DNA of 64,000 nt, taken from contig NZ_PNOR01000017.1 in assembly GCF_002869765.1 (NCBI RefSeq), positions 42,417 to 106,416 of the forward strand. The letters are read 5' to 3'. The translations under genes were made by a program, and so were the position numbers. A model generated the notes under the pieces. That model saw only the letters and a program-made list of their open reading frames with translations, was not told where the DNA came from and did not search any database. How positions within the stretch are numbered: the first letter of the stretch is position 1; each line of letters starts with the position of its first letter. Source of the stretch: Deinococcus planocerae. GTDB lineage: Bacteria > Deinococcota > Deinococci > Deinococcales > Deinococcaceae. Of the stretch, positions 17,469-25,791 are shown in pieces.

Positions 17469-17588
17469 TGAACGAGCCAGGCGTCCTCAGAAAATAGACC
17501 GACAAATCGCTACGGTCGTCCCCCAGCGGACTTTCCCGGCGCACCGGCCCGCTGAGGAACAGCCGCCCGCCCCGCCCCTCCTGACGCC

Positions 17589-19280
17589 TCAATCCTTCCA
17601 TGCCGCCACTTCGTCACGCGTTTCCACGTCGGTCCCGAATTGGCGCAGCCACTCGGCCCCCGCCGACACCGCCTCCTGCGTCGCCCCCCCGAGGATGTGA
17701 CTTGCCGGGACGAGGACGACCTCCTTGTCGAGATCGAACTTGCGCGCGCGCTGGAGGCGCTCACCCACCTGCTCGTCCATCCCCGCCAGGTAGAGACGCC
17801 CGCCCGCCTCCGCCAGCTCGTGCGCGTAGTCGTTCAGGACCTCGATCAGCGTCGAACCGATCTGGTGATTCCCCCGCAGGCGCAACACCACCACGGGACG
17901 CTCGGCCCCGGCAGGGTCCGGCAGACGGTCGCCGAGCGTGCGGGCCGCCGCGAAGAAGAGGATGCCGTAGACCTCGATCACGGTGATGCTGCGGCTCGGC
18001 AGCTTCTTCGGCGGGTCCACGATGTGAATCTCGCCGTCCTCCTGCTGCACGAGGGCCCGCACCCTCACGTCACTCGCCGCGGAGGAGAGGCTGAGCACGA
18101 CCGCCGCCACGACACCGATGGCGACCGCCGCCGCCACCGAGACGAGGAGCGACGCGAGGAAAGTCACGACCAGCACCCACCGACCCGACCCGGCGGTGCG
18201 CCAGATGGCGCCGAAGTCCGCGAAGCGGATCGCGCCGACCCCGGCCACGATCATCACGGCGGCGAGCACGGGCATGGGGACGAGGCTCACCAGGCCCGGC
18301 ACCAGCAGGATGATCGCCAGCATGGACAGGCTGTGGAAGATGCCCGCCAGGCGGCTCTTGCCCCCGGCGCTCACGTTCAGCGCGGTCTGCCCGACCGAGC
18401 CGCCGGTGGGCATCCCCGACACGAGGCTCCCGGCGACGTTGGCGGCCCCCTGCGCGAACATGTCGCGCGAAGGGTTGGCCCGGCTGCCGTCCGGGTTCTT
18501 GTAGCTCTGGCTGATGCCCGCGCCCTGGATGGCGACGACGACCGCGAGGGCGAACGCCGAGAAGACCAGGTTGGCCGAGAGCAGGCTGAGGTCCGGCAGC
18601 CCGAACGGCGGCAGGCCACGCGGGATCGTACTCACGTCGGACACGATCTGGACATCGTCGGGCCGCCAGAACGCGACGATGGCGGTCGGGATCGCCAGCC
18701 CGATGAGCGAGGAGACATTGCTCAGCCGCGTCCGCGACAGCCCCACGATGATGGCGAGCGCAAGCAGCCCGACGAGGGTGGATTGAATGCTGATCTGCCC
18801 GAGGTTCCGCAGCAGGTCCACGAACTCCCCGATGCTGGTCTGCCCCTGGGGGCTGTAGCCGACGAGTTGGGCCGACTGGTCGAAGACGAGCACGAGCGCC
18901 ACCCCGGAGAGAAAGGCGGTCATCACCGGGTAGGAGACGTAGCGCACCAGGCGTCCGGCCTTCAGCAGCCCGAAGATCGCCAGGAAGACGCCCGCGAGCG
19001 CGACGACGAGGAAAAGGGCTTCGGCCCGCTGATTCTCCGAGTAGCCCGCGATGGCTTGGCTCGCCGTCAGGGCGGACGCTCCGGTGGTCGCCACCTGCAT
19101 CATCTGCGAGCTGGCGAGGAGGCTCCCCACGGCGGGCGCGACGGTGATGGCGTACAGGCCGAAAACCGGGTTGACGCCCGCGAGCGCCGCCGTCGCCATG
19201 CTGGACGGCACGCTCGCCACGCCGTTGACCAGCCCGGCGACGAGATCGTTGGGGAGGGTGCGCAGATTGAGACCGCTCAT
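17589..19280 (-). CDS. SulP family anion permease with C-terminal STAS domain (copy 2)
   Basis: 563 residues. The membrane core begins LPNDLVAGLVNGVASVPSSM and contains AGVNPVFGLYAITVAPAVGS and GAGISQSYKNPDGSRANPSR. The STAS domain lies at about 440-540 (SITVIEVYGILFFAAARTL). Many stretches match copy 1 residue for residue (for example STIPRGLP against SPIPRGLP, and GMPTGGSVGQTALNVS against GIPAGGSVGQTALNVS), so it arose by duplication. It sits 36 bp downstream of the sulfatase gene, supporting sulfate as cargo for sulfate released or needed by that pathway. Confidence 0.9.
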   Translation of the reverse strand: MSGLNLRTLPNDLVAGLVNGVASVPSSMATAALAGVNPVFGLYAITVAPAVGSLLASSQMMQVATTGASALTASQAIAGYSENQRAEALFLVVALAGVFLAIFGLLKAGRLVRYVSYPVMTAFLSGVALVLVFDQSAQLVGYSPQGQTSIGEFVDLLRNLGQISIQSTLVGLLALAIIVGLSRTRLSNVSSLIGLAIPTAIVAFWRPDDVQIVSDVSTIPRGLPPFGLPDLSLLSANLVFSAFALAVVVAIQGAGISQSYKNPDGSRANPSRDMFAQGAANVAGSLVSGMPTGGSVGQTALNVSAGGKSRLAGIFHSLSMLAIILLVPGLVSLVPMPVLAAVMIVAGVGAIRFADFGAIWRTAGSGRWVLVVTFLASLLVSVAAAVAIGVVAAVVLSLSSAASDVRVRALVQQEDGEIHIVDPPKKLPSRSITVIEVYGILFFAAARTLGDRLPDPAGAERPVVVLRLRGNHQIGSTLIEVLNDYAHELAEAGGRLYLAGMDEQVGERLQRARKFDLDKEVVLVPASHILGGATQEAVSAGAEWLRQFGTDVETRDEVAAWKD

Positions 19281-19316
19281 GGGGGCGGGCCGCTTCCTCT
19301 TATGGGGGTAGCCGGG

Positions 19317-21041
19317 TCAGTCATCCCCGCTCGCCTCGGCTTTCGCCTGCTTGTACTTCATCTCGCGGGTGCCGAACATGTTCAGGTCGAAGGGGCAGTC
19401 GTCGTCGTCCAGCTCGCGCTCGATCAGGGCGCCCAGCTTGCCCAGCATCCGCTTCAGGACCGCCGGGTCGTACCCCGGGTGGTCCAGGCTGGCGAGGTTT
19501 TCCATCTCGCCGGGGTCGTTCACCAGATCGTGCAGGGTCACGTCGCTCTGGCGGTAGAGGTCGTTCAGGTTACCGGGCCGGGCGTACTCCTGGGGGTTGA
19601 ACCAGCGCACCAGCTTGTACTGACCGTCCACGACCGCGCGGAAAAAGGTCCGCCGTCCGAAATCGGGGGCACCGTACTTCTCGCCCGCCTCCTTGAGGGC
19701 CGCGTCGGGGCCGTCCTTGAAGCCCGCTCCCAGGTCGGAGACGGCGCCCAGCCCCCCGCTGGCATTCCACTCGGGGTCGAGCATGTTCAGGCCGTCCCAG
19801 GTAATGAGTGCCCCGTCGCCCGGCTGCTGGGCACTCCCGCGCGGCCCCGGCTGCTCCGGGTGGAGGATCGCCCCGCGCAGCGACCGCCCCCGGAGCTGCG
19901 GGTAGCGCAGGCGCATCTCGTCCTCGCCCAGCCCGGCGAAGTCGAGCAGCGTGGGCACGAGGTCCACGTGCGAGCCGACCGAGCCCGTGCGCTGGCCCTG
20001 CGGCCCGCCGGGCACGACCGCCGTCATGTTGACGATGGCGGCCTCGTCGTAGTGGATCGCGCCCTTCTGGTGCATCCCGTGGGCACCGTTCATCTCGCCG
20101 TGGTCGCTGGTGTAGATCACGATGGTGTTCTCCCAGAGGTTCTGCCGGTCGAGCACGTCGAGAATCCGCTGGAATTCGATATCCACCCGGCGCATACAGT
20201 TGATCAGGTAGTTGCGCCGGGACTTCCAGAGGTCGTCGCGGCCCTCGGGCGGCGCCCCGTACACCATGCGGATGTTTTCCTGGTAGGAATGCACGCCCAT
20301 CGGCTGCTGCAAGAGGTCGTCGTGCACGTTGGCGGGCAACTCGGGGTCCCAGTCCTGGAAGAAGCCGAGTTTTTGCGCCGGATGCAGCATGTTCTTGAAA
20401 ATGGGTCCGCCCTCGGGGAACTCGGCCTCTGAGTCCGAGTAGTAGAACATGATGTCGTGCGGGTTGACCATGCCGACGACGAGGAGCCACGGCTGGTCTA
20501 TCCCCGGCGCGATGTTCTCCAGCCAGTCCGCCGTCTCGAAGGCGACCGTGCCGTCGAGCATCTCGCCCTGGAGGGGAGAGCCGAACATGTCGCCCCACTC
20601 CTGGTAGTCGGCGAAGCCGTAGGGTTCCAGCATCCCCGGCCCCGGCTTGGACTCGCTGAGGTGCCACTTGCCCTTGAACGCCGTGTAGTACCCCTGCTCG
20701 CGCAGCATGGTGCCCAGGGTCGGCACGTCGGGCGAGAGGCCCGTCGGAATCCAGGCGAAGTTGGTGTTGTCCCACAGCCCGACCTTCTTGGCGTGCTGCC
20801 CGGTCCACATCGTCGCGCGGGACGGCGTGCAGATCGGCACGGTGCAGTAGTGGCGGTCGAAGGTGACCCCCTGATTCTGGAGGCGTTCCAGGGCGGGCAA
20901 TTCCACGCCTTCCGGCAACCTCATATGCACGTCCCACTGGTCGATGCACAGGACCAGGATGTTGGGCCGCTGCTGCCCGCCGCCCTGTCCGTCCTTGGGC
21001 TGCGCTTTCTTCTGTTCGTCCCCGCCGTTTTCTTTCGCCAT
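19317..21041 (-). CDS. Type I sulfatase (arylsulfatase/choline-sulfatase superfamily)
   Basis: 574 residues from the ATG at 21041. It hydrolyses sulfate esters using a formylglycine made from Cys71 in CTPSRATMWTG, the strict C-x-P-S-R motif. Other signatures are PNILVLCIDQW near the N-terminus (metal Asp34), GYYTAFKGKWHLSES and YTSDHGEMNGAHGMHQKG (metal and active-site residues). No signal peptide is seen, so it is probably cytoplasmic. The N-terminal 25 residues are a charged linker. A formylglycine-generating enzyme is encoded in the same gene run, so the maturation partner is present. The substrate is unknown. Confidence 0.93.
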   Translation of the reverse strand: MAKENGGDEQKKAQPKDGQGGGQQRPNILVLCIDQWDVHMRLPEGVELPALERLQNQGVTFDRHYCTVPICTPSRATMWTGQHAKKVGLWDNTNFAWIPTGLSPDVPTLGTMLREQGYYTAFKGKWHLSESKPGPGMLEPYGFADYQEWGDMFGSPLQGEMLDGTVAFETADWLENIAPGIDQPWLLVVGMVNPHDIMFYYSDSEAEFPEGGPIFKNMLHPAQKLGFFQDWDPELPANVHDDLLQQPMGVHSYQENIRMVYGAPPEGRDDLWKSRRNYLINCMRRVDIEFQRILDVLDRQNLWENTIVIYTSDHGEMNGAHGMHQKGAIHYDEAAIVNMTAVVPGGPQGQRTGSVGSHVDLVPTLLDFAGLGEDEMRLRYPQLRGRSLRGAILHPEQPGPRGSAQQPGDGALITWDGLNMLDPEWNASGGLGAVSDLGAGFKDGPDAALKEAGEKYGAPDFGRRTFFRAVVDGQYKLVRWFNPQEYARPGNLNDLYRQSDVTLHDLVNDPGEMENLASLDHPGYDPAVLKRMLGKLGALIERELDDDDCPFDLNMFGTREMKYKQAKAEASGDD

Positions 21042-21094
21042 ACGTTCCCTCCCTAAATTTCCCGCCGTGAGCTGCCCCACGAGATGGGTGACGA

Positions 21095-21952
21095 TCAAGC
21101 CTGCTCGGTCTGGCCCTCGTTGTCGCGGCTGAGCCTGCGGGCGAGGAAGAGCAGCATGACGATGCCCAGCGCGTTGGAGAGCGTCAGGATCACCAGCACG
21201 TTGGGGTCGCTGAAGTTCTGGGTGGCGATGATCAGCCCGGCGGCGGTGTTGCGCTGCGCGGTGCCCAGGGCGCCCACGTCCTCGGTGTGGTCCTCGCCCT
21301 TGCCCAGCACGTACCCGATGCCGAACGCCGCGAGCACGAACACGACACCGAGCAGGATGGCCCCCGTCCCCACGATGTCCAGCATGTTGGGCAGGTAGCC
21401 GATCAGGGTCGCGCCGAGCACCACGTACAGGGCGTAGTTGCCGATCTTCGCGGCCCACGGCTGAATCGTCTTGGCGAACCCGGTCAGAAATTGCGCCAGC
21501 AGCATCCCGACCGCGATGGGAAGCAGCAGTTGCAGGAACAGCGAACGGGCGACCGCCCAGGCATTCACGCTGATCCCTTCCAGCACCAGGGGCAGCACCA
21601 GGGGCGCATAGATGACCGTGCCCACCATCAGCAGCAGCATGGTCGCGGCGCCCAGGGCGAGGTCGTGCTCCGAGGTCTGGGTGAGCTTGATCAGGAAGGG
21701 CGCCCCGGCGCACAGCGCGAAGATCAGGAGGCCCGCCTCCAGCGCCGGGGGGAAGGTGAAGAGGTTCACCGCCAGGATCATCACCAGCGGGGCCAGGACG
21801 AAGTTCGCCAGCAGCATCTTGAGGACGAAGGGCCACTCCTTCCAGTACCCCACGATGTCGGGCAGCTTCTGGGTCAGGCCGACGTTGAGCATGGTGGAGA
21901 TCACGAAGATCGGGACGGCGAACCCGGCGAGCCGTTGCAGGAACTCAAACAT
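21095..21952 (-). CDS. BASS family (bile acid:sodium symporter-like) transporter
   Basis: 285 residues with about nine hydrophobic segments, including VPIFVISTMLNVGLTQ, ALEAGLLIFALCAGAPFLIK and GALGTAQRNTAAGLIIATQN. The last is the Gln/Asn-rich crossover region typical of BASS proteins. The family imports organic anions, including sulfated sterols and small acids, with sodium. Between a sulfatase and its maturation enzyme, it is a good candidate to import the sulfated substrate, but that is inference from neighbourhood. Confidence 0.82.
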   Translation of the reverse strand: MFEFLQRLAGFAVPIFVISTMLNVGLTQKLPDIVGYWKEWPFVLKMLLANFVLAPLVMILAVNLFTFPPALEAGLLIFALCAGAPFLIKLTQTSEHDLALGAATMLLLMVGTVIYAPLVLPLVLEGISVNAWAVARSLFLQLLLPIAVGMLLAQFLTGFAKTIQPWAAKIGNYALYVVLGATLIGYLPNMLDIVGTGAILLGVVFVLAAFGIGYVLGKGEDHTEDVGALGTAQRNTAAGLIIATQNFSDPNVLVILTLSNALGIVMLLFLARRLSRDNEGQTEQA

Positions 21953-21961
21953 GGATGCCCC

Positions 21962-22255
21962 TCACGCCCGCCGCCCGACGTAGCGGCCCCGGTTGGCGTA
22001 CCCCGAGCTGCCCCAGCCGCCGAGGTCCAGCAGCACCGCCAGGAGCAGCCACAGCCAGCTCAGCGCGGGGAGCCCCGCCGGGGTCCACAGCAGGACGTAG
22101 AGCAGCGTGGTAAAGGGCAGGAAGATCACCCCGAGAATCGGCAGCAACCACGCCCCGCCAAACGCGGCGGTGAAGAGAACGGGCCGCGCCAGCCAGATCA
22201 GGAGCACACCCAGCCGGGGAAAGAGACCCGCGAAGATGCCGAACAGACAACCCAT
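21962..22255 (-). CDS. Small hydrophobic membrane protein
   Basis: 97 residues with three predicted helices (FPRLGVLLIWLARPVLFTAA, LLPILGVIFLPFTTLLYVLL, LSWLWLLLAVLLDLGGW) and a short basic tail ending GRYVGRRA. The start has GGGGAGGAA upstream. It lies 21 bp after the FGE gene and 9 bp before the BASS gene, on the same strand, so it is probably cotranscribed. No functional motif is recognisable. Confidence 0.75.
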   Translation of the reverse strand: MGCLFGIFAGLFPRLGVLLIWLARPVLFTAAFGGAWLLPILGVIFLPFTTLLYVLLWTPAGLPALSWLWLLLAVLLDLGGWGSSGYANRGRYVGRRA

Positions 22256-22276
22256 ACGTTCCTCCCCTGCCGGGCC

Positions 22277-23254
22277 TCACGTCGCCCGGACGACGCAGCG
22301 AAAACCGATGTGACCCGTGGACGTGTCCACCGCCTCGCCCTGGCGGGCCGCCGGGCGGTAACGCAGGCAGAAGTTCGGGGCGCACAGGTGCGAGCCGCCC
22401 TTGAGAACACGGCGCGGAATCTGGGCGTCCGGCCCCCCGGACGGGTGGCTCCCCCCCGCCGAGTCCACCCGGGGGTTGCGGGGGATGCAGCACGCCCCCC
22501 CCGCCTCGCCCGGGTGACGGGGCCGGAAGAAGTCGCTCGTCCACTCCCACACGTTGCCCGCCATGTCGTAGAGGCCGTAGCCGCCCGGCGGGAAGACGCA
22601 CACCGGGGAGGTGCCCGCGTACCCGTCCAACTCCAGGTTCAGCCACGGGAACTCGCCCTGCCAGGTGTTCGCCATCTGCTGCCCCCCCGGCGTGGGGTCG
22701 TCGCCCCAGACGTAGCGAGCGCCGTCCAGCCCCCCGCGCGCGGCGAACTCCCACTCCGCCTCGGTGGGGAGCGTCTTGCCCATCCAGGCCGCGTAGGTGG
22801 CGGCGTCCTCATGGGCGAGGTGGACGGCGGGGTGGCGGTAGCGTCCGTCGAGGGTGCTTCCGGGTCCCTCGGGGTGACGCCAGCACGCGCCGGGGACGTA
22901 GGCCCACCAGTGCGCGGGGTCGCGCAGGTCGACGCGGCCCCCCGGGCGCCGGAACACCAGCGAGCCGGGAACGAGCAGGGCCGGGTCGATGCCGGGGTAG
23001 CCCTCGGGGTCGGGCGCCCGCTCGGCCACCGTCACGTACCCGGTGGCCCGGACGAAGCGGGCGAACTCGGCGTTCGTGACGGGGTGCTCGTCCATCCAGA
23101 ACCCGTCCACGGTGACGCGGTGGGCGGGGCGCTCCTCGGGGTAGAACTCGTCCGAGCCCATCCGGAAGGTGCCCCCCGGAATCCAGACCATGTGGGGCGA
23201 GGGGGGGAGGGATGTGGTCGTCTGGATGGGCGCCGTCTGCGTGGGTCCGGTCAT
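22277..23254 (-). CDS. Formylglycine-generating enzyme (sulfatase maturation, SUMF1/FGE)
   Basis: 325 residues. It oxidises the Cys of type I sulfatases to formylglycine, using oxygen and copper. It has the fold markers MVWIPGGTFRMGSDEFYPEE, FWMDEHPVTNAEFARFV, LPTEAEWEFAARGG and DMAGNVWEWTSDFF. The two copper-binding cysteines are both present in KGGSHLCAPNFCLRYRPAAR (C-x4-C). That separates true FGE from the many SUMF1-fold proteins lacking them. The partner sulfatase is two genes downstream on the same strand. Confidence in enzymatic identity is high. Confidence 0.92.
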   Translation of the reverse strand: MTGPTQTAPIQTTTSLPPSPHMVWIPGGTFRMGSDEFYPEERPAHRVTVDGFWMDEHPVTNAEFARFVRATGYVTVAERAPDPEGYPGIDPALLVPGSLVFRRPGGRVDLRDPAHWWAYVPGACWRHPEGPGSTLDGRYRHPAVHLAHEDAATYAAWMGKTLPTEAEWEFAARGGLDGARYVWGDDPTPGGQQMANTWQGEFPWLNLELDGYAGTSPVCVFPPGGYGLYDMAGNVWEWTSDFFRPRHPGEAGGACCIPRNPRVDSAGGSHPSGGPDAQIPRRVLKGGSHLCAPNFCLRYRPAARQGEAVDTSTGHIGFRCVVRAT

Positions 23255-23297
23255 GGGACTGCCCTCCCTTCTGATTTCGGTGTCGGGCCGCCGGGGC

Positions 23298-23787
23298 CTA
23301 CCCTGCCAGGCAGGGAGCTACAGACTCCGCAGCCGAAAAGCCCAGCAGGGTCAGCACGATGCCCGCGATGACGGCGTAGAACCCGACGAGGTACGCGGTC
23401 GTGATGATCCCGGCGAGCGGATTGAGCAAGAGCAGGATGCCCAGGATCACGAGCAGCAGGCCGCTGAGGCCGACCAGCCACTCGCCCGCGCCCGGAATCT
23501 CCGCCCGCCAGCGGATCGCCGCGACGCAGGCCCCCGACGAGCGGGGACAGGTGGAGCAGCCGACCGAGCACGGCCCCGAGGAGGGCGCCCAGCAGCGCGG
23601 CGCGTTCGGCGGGCAGCTCCCGGGTAGAAAGCCGCACCTCGCCCGAGCGGTCCCGGGTGATCAGGGCGGCGCTGTACGTGCCGAGCAGCCCGGCCCGGTG
23701 CAGCGCCGAGACGGCGGCGAAGTCCTCCTTCGCCTGCTGGGGATCCTGAAAAGTCGCCCGATAACGAAACGGTCGGGTGTCGGCCAT
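23298..23787 (-). pseudogene. Hybrid remnant: DUF1269-like N-terminus joined out of frame to an HdeD-like C-terminus
   Basis: The ATG at 23787 begins MADTRPFRYRATFQDPQQAK and continues through GLLGTYSAALITRDRSGEVR to LLGALLGAVLGRLLHLSPLV, the pattern of DUF1269 stress proteins. It then meets, in another frame, AAIRWRAEIPGAGEWLVGLS, GLLLVILGILLLLNPLAGII and YLVGFYAVIAGIVLTLLGFS up to the stop at 23298. This second part is the C-terminal helices of an HdeD/DUF308 membrane protein. Both genes are incomplete, so a deletion fused them near 23520-23540. Confidence 0.6.
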
Positions 23788-24040
23788 CGTTCATGCCCCT
23801 TCCTGAGAAGGCGGAGAGGAGTCGGCAGGCGGGCAGACTGACGCGGGGTCCGTTCAGGGTGGAGGACGAAGCTGTCTGAAAAGTGAGAACCCGAGTAAAA
23901 CGTGCAAATCTGTAGCTCATGGTCCGGTCAGGTCGGACACCTGCGGACTTCGGCGAAAGCGTGGGCCGGACTGTGGTATATCCGACAGGTCGAGGCGGGA
24001 AGATTCGAGGGACGCGGGGGCGTCACCCGGAGGAATTGCT

Positions 24041-24265
24041 ATGTGGAACACGCTGTCTATCGTCGCCGGTGTCCTCGCGGCCCTCGCGCTGCTGCTGGGC
24101 TTCATCCCGCTGCTGGGCTGGACGAACTGGTTTCTGACCCTGCCGCTCGCCATCCTGGGGCTGATCTTCGGCGCGGTGGGCCGCAGTCGGCAGGGCCAGG
24201 TCCTGAACCTCGTGCTGATCGCCCTCGCGGCGCTGCGGCTGTTTCTGGGCGGCGGGGTGCTGTAG
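24041..24265 (+). CDS. Small two-helix membrane protein
   Basis: 74 residues from an ATG with GGAGGAATT upstream. It consists almost entirely of helices (LSIVAGVLAALALLLGFIPL, WFLTLPLAILGLIFGAVGRS, VLNLVLIALAALRLFLGG). Similar short proteins are common in Deinococcus and other bacteria, without known function. It is 28 bp upstream of the SMP-30 gene and may be cotranscribed with it. A TATATC-like -10 element lies near 23975-23985 (GGTATATCC). Confidence 0.7.
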   Translation: MWNTLSIVAGVLAALALLLGFIPLLGWTNWFLTLPLAILGLIFGAVGRSRQGQVLNLVLIALAALRLFLGGGVL

Positions 24266-24293
24266 CGGCACCGCAAACTCCGGAGGTGAGGGG

Positions 24294-25142
24294 ATGCGCG
24301 CAGAACAGGTGACCGACCCGGTGGCCTACCACGCGGAGGGCCCGGTCTGGTCGGACCGCTGGGGCGGCCTGCGCTGGGTGGACATGCTCGCGGGGGACGT
24401 GCTGTCGCTGGGGGCGGACGGTTCGGTGGGCCGCAAGCACGTCGGTAAGGTGGCCGCCGCCCTGCGCCCCCGCCGTGGGGGTGGCGCCGTGATCGGCGTG
24501 GAGCGGGGCTTCGCGCTGGAGGACCCGGACGGGACGATCAGAACGCTCCCGGAAGTCTGGTCTGACCCCGGCATCCGCATGAACGAGGGCGGCTGCGACC
24601 CCGACGGGCGCTTCTACTGCGGCTCGATGGCCTACGACCAGACACCCGGGGCCGCCAAGCTCTACCGCCTGAACCCGGACGGCACGGTCGAGGTGGTGCT
24701 GGAGGGCGTCACCGTCTCCAACGGCCTGGAGTGGAGCCCGGACGCCATGCTGGCCTATTACAACGACACCGCGACCTTCCGCGTCTCCGTCTTCGACTAC
24801 GACCGGAACAAGGGATTGACCAACCGGCGGACCTTCGTGGACCTCACGGACGAGAGGCTGCGGCCCGACGGCCTGACGGTGGACTCGCAGGGGGGCGTGT
24901 GGGTGGCCCTCGCAGGCGGGGGCGCGGTGCGGCACTATGCGCCGGACGGCAAACTGGCGGGCGTGATCGAGCTGCCCGCGAGGAAGGTCACGGCCTGCAC
25001 CTTCGGGGGGCCGGGGCTGGAGACGCTCTACGTCACCACGTCGCGCGAGAACCTGGAGCCGGGCGAAGACCCGCTGGCCGGGTCCCTCTTCCGCGCGGAG
25101 GTCGGCGTGCGGGGCCAATCCGTGCGCGAGTTCGCCGGTTAG
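24294..25142 (+). CDS. SMP-30/gluconolactonase-family lactonase
   Basis: 282 residues forming a predicted six-bladed propeller. The metal ligands of the family are seen as Glu in HAEGPVWSDR, Asn in MNEGGCDPDGRFYCGSM, Asn in TVSNGLEWSPD and Asp in LRPDGLTVDSQGGVWVALAG. These enzymes hydrolyse sugar lactones such as glucono-1,5-lactone. In this window a PQQ sugar dehydrogenase, gluconokinase and 6-phosphogluconate dehydrogenase are also present, so gluconolactone is a plausible substrate. A zwf remnant follows directly, suggesting an ancestral glucose-oxidation operon. Confidence 0.88.
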   Translation: MRAEQVTDPVAYHAEGPVWSDRWGGLRWVDMLAGDVLSLGADGSVGRKHVGKVAAALRPRRGGGAVIGVERGFALEDPDGTIRTLPEVWSDPGIRMNEGGCDPDGRFYCGSMAYDQTPGAAKLYRLNPDGTVEVVLEGVTVSNGLEWSPDAMLAYYNDTATFRVSVFDYDRNKGLTNRRTFVDLTDERLRPDGLTVDSQGGVWVALAGGGAVRHYAPDGKLAGVIELPARKVTACTFGGPGLETLYVTTSRENLEPGEDPLAGSLFRAEVGVRGQSVREFAG

Positions 25143-25171
25143 GTGGCCGGTCACCAGGAGGGGTGGGGCAC

Positions 25172-25464
25172 ATGATCGAGAGACTCCTGCTGTTCGGCGC
25201 GACCGGCGACCTCGCGGGCCGGTTCCTGCTCCCCGCCCTCGCCGAGCTGCGCGACGCGGGCAAGCTTCCGGGGAACTCTCAGGTCTTCGGCTCCGCGACC
25301 ACCGACTGATGGACGTGCTGACCGGCGACAGCACCCTGTCCATCCGCGGCGACGAGGCCGAGGAGTCCTGGCGGGTGCTCACGCCCGTCTTGCAGGCGTG
25401 GGCGGAGAACCGGGTGCCGCTGGAGGACTACCCGGCGGGTTCGCCCGGTCCGCCGCCGCGCTGA
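25172..25464 (+). pseudogene. zwf: Glucose-6-phosphate dehydrogenase, gutted by internal deletion
   Basis: The ATG at 25172 (GGAGGGGTGG upstream) opens MIERLLLFGATGDLAGRFLL, the Zwf NADP-binding start, and ends after 45 codons. Directly after, one frame shifted, MDVLTGDSTLSIRGDEAEES and VLQAWAENRVPLEDYPAGSP give the C-terminal end of Zwf. About 380 of some 480 residues are missing. The junction lies at about 25300-25312. The fragment cannot be functional. Whether an intact zwf exists elsewhere is unknown. Confidence 0.82.
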
Positions 25465-25791
25465 GGGGAGCTGCCGAGCGACACCTCGGGGAGGGCCCGT
25501 GTCCGCAGGGCGATATGGACGGTCGCACGGCCCCTTCACGCGTCATAGGCTCAAGCGCCCGAAAACAGCCGTCGAGGGGCGGGAACGAGACAACGCCCTG
25601 GCAACGTGCTTCGCTCGTGTCCTGTTGGATAGGTGTCCTCGGCAGACACTCCTTCGGGGTGCCACGCGCCGTCAACCCTCAGGTCGATCATGTTCCCATG
25701 AGCGCGGCGACACCTGCGCCGGTCTCTGCCCAGACCGAACACACGCCGGCACCCGTGCATTCGATCCCCCGTAGGACCGTAAGCTTGAGGA
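25465..25791. other. Intergenic stretch, nothing recognised
   Basis: Composition is somewhat lower in GC than the flanking genes. Both strands have short open frames but none with recognisable motifs. The promoter of the following oxidase gene is presumably here, but I see no convincing -35/-10 pair. Confidence 0.4.

Noticed and set aside
17640..20432. 930-codon plus-strand frame opposite SulP and sulfatase genes
   Set aside because: Antisense artefact. Composition is unnatural and two well-defined genes occupy the other strand.
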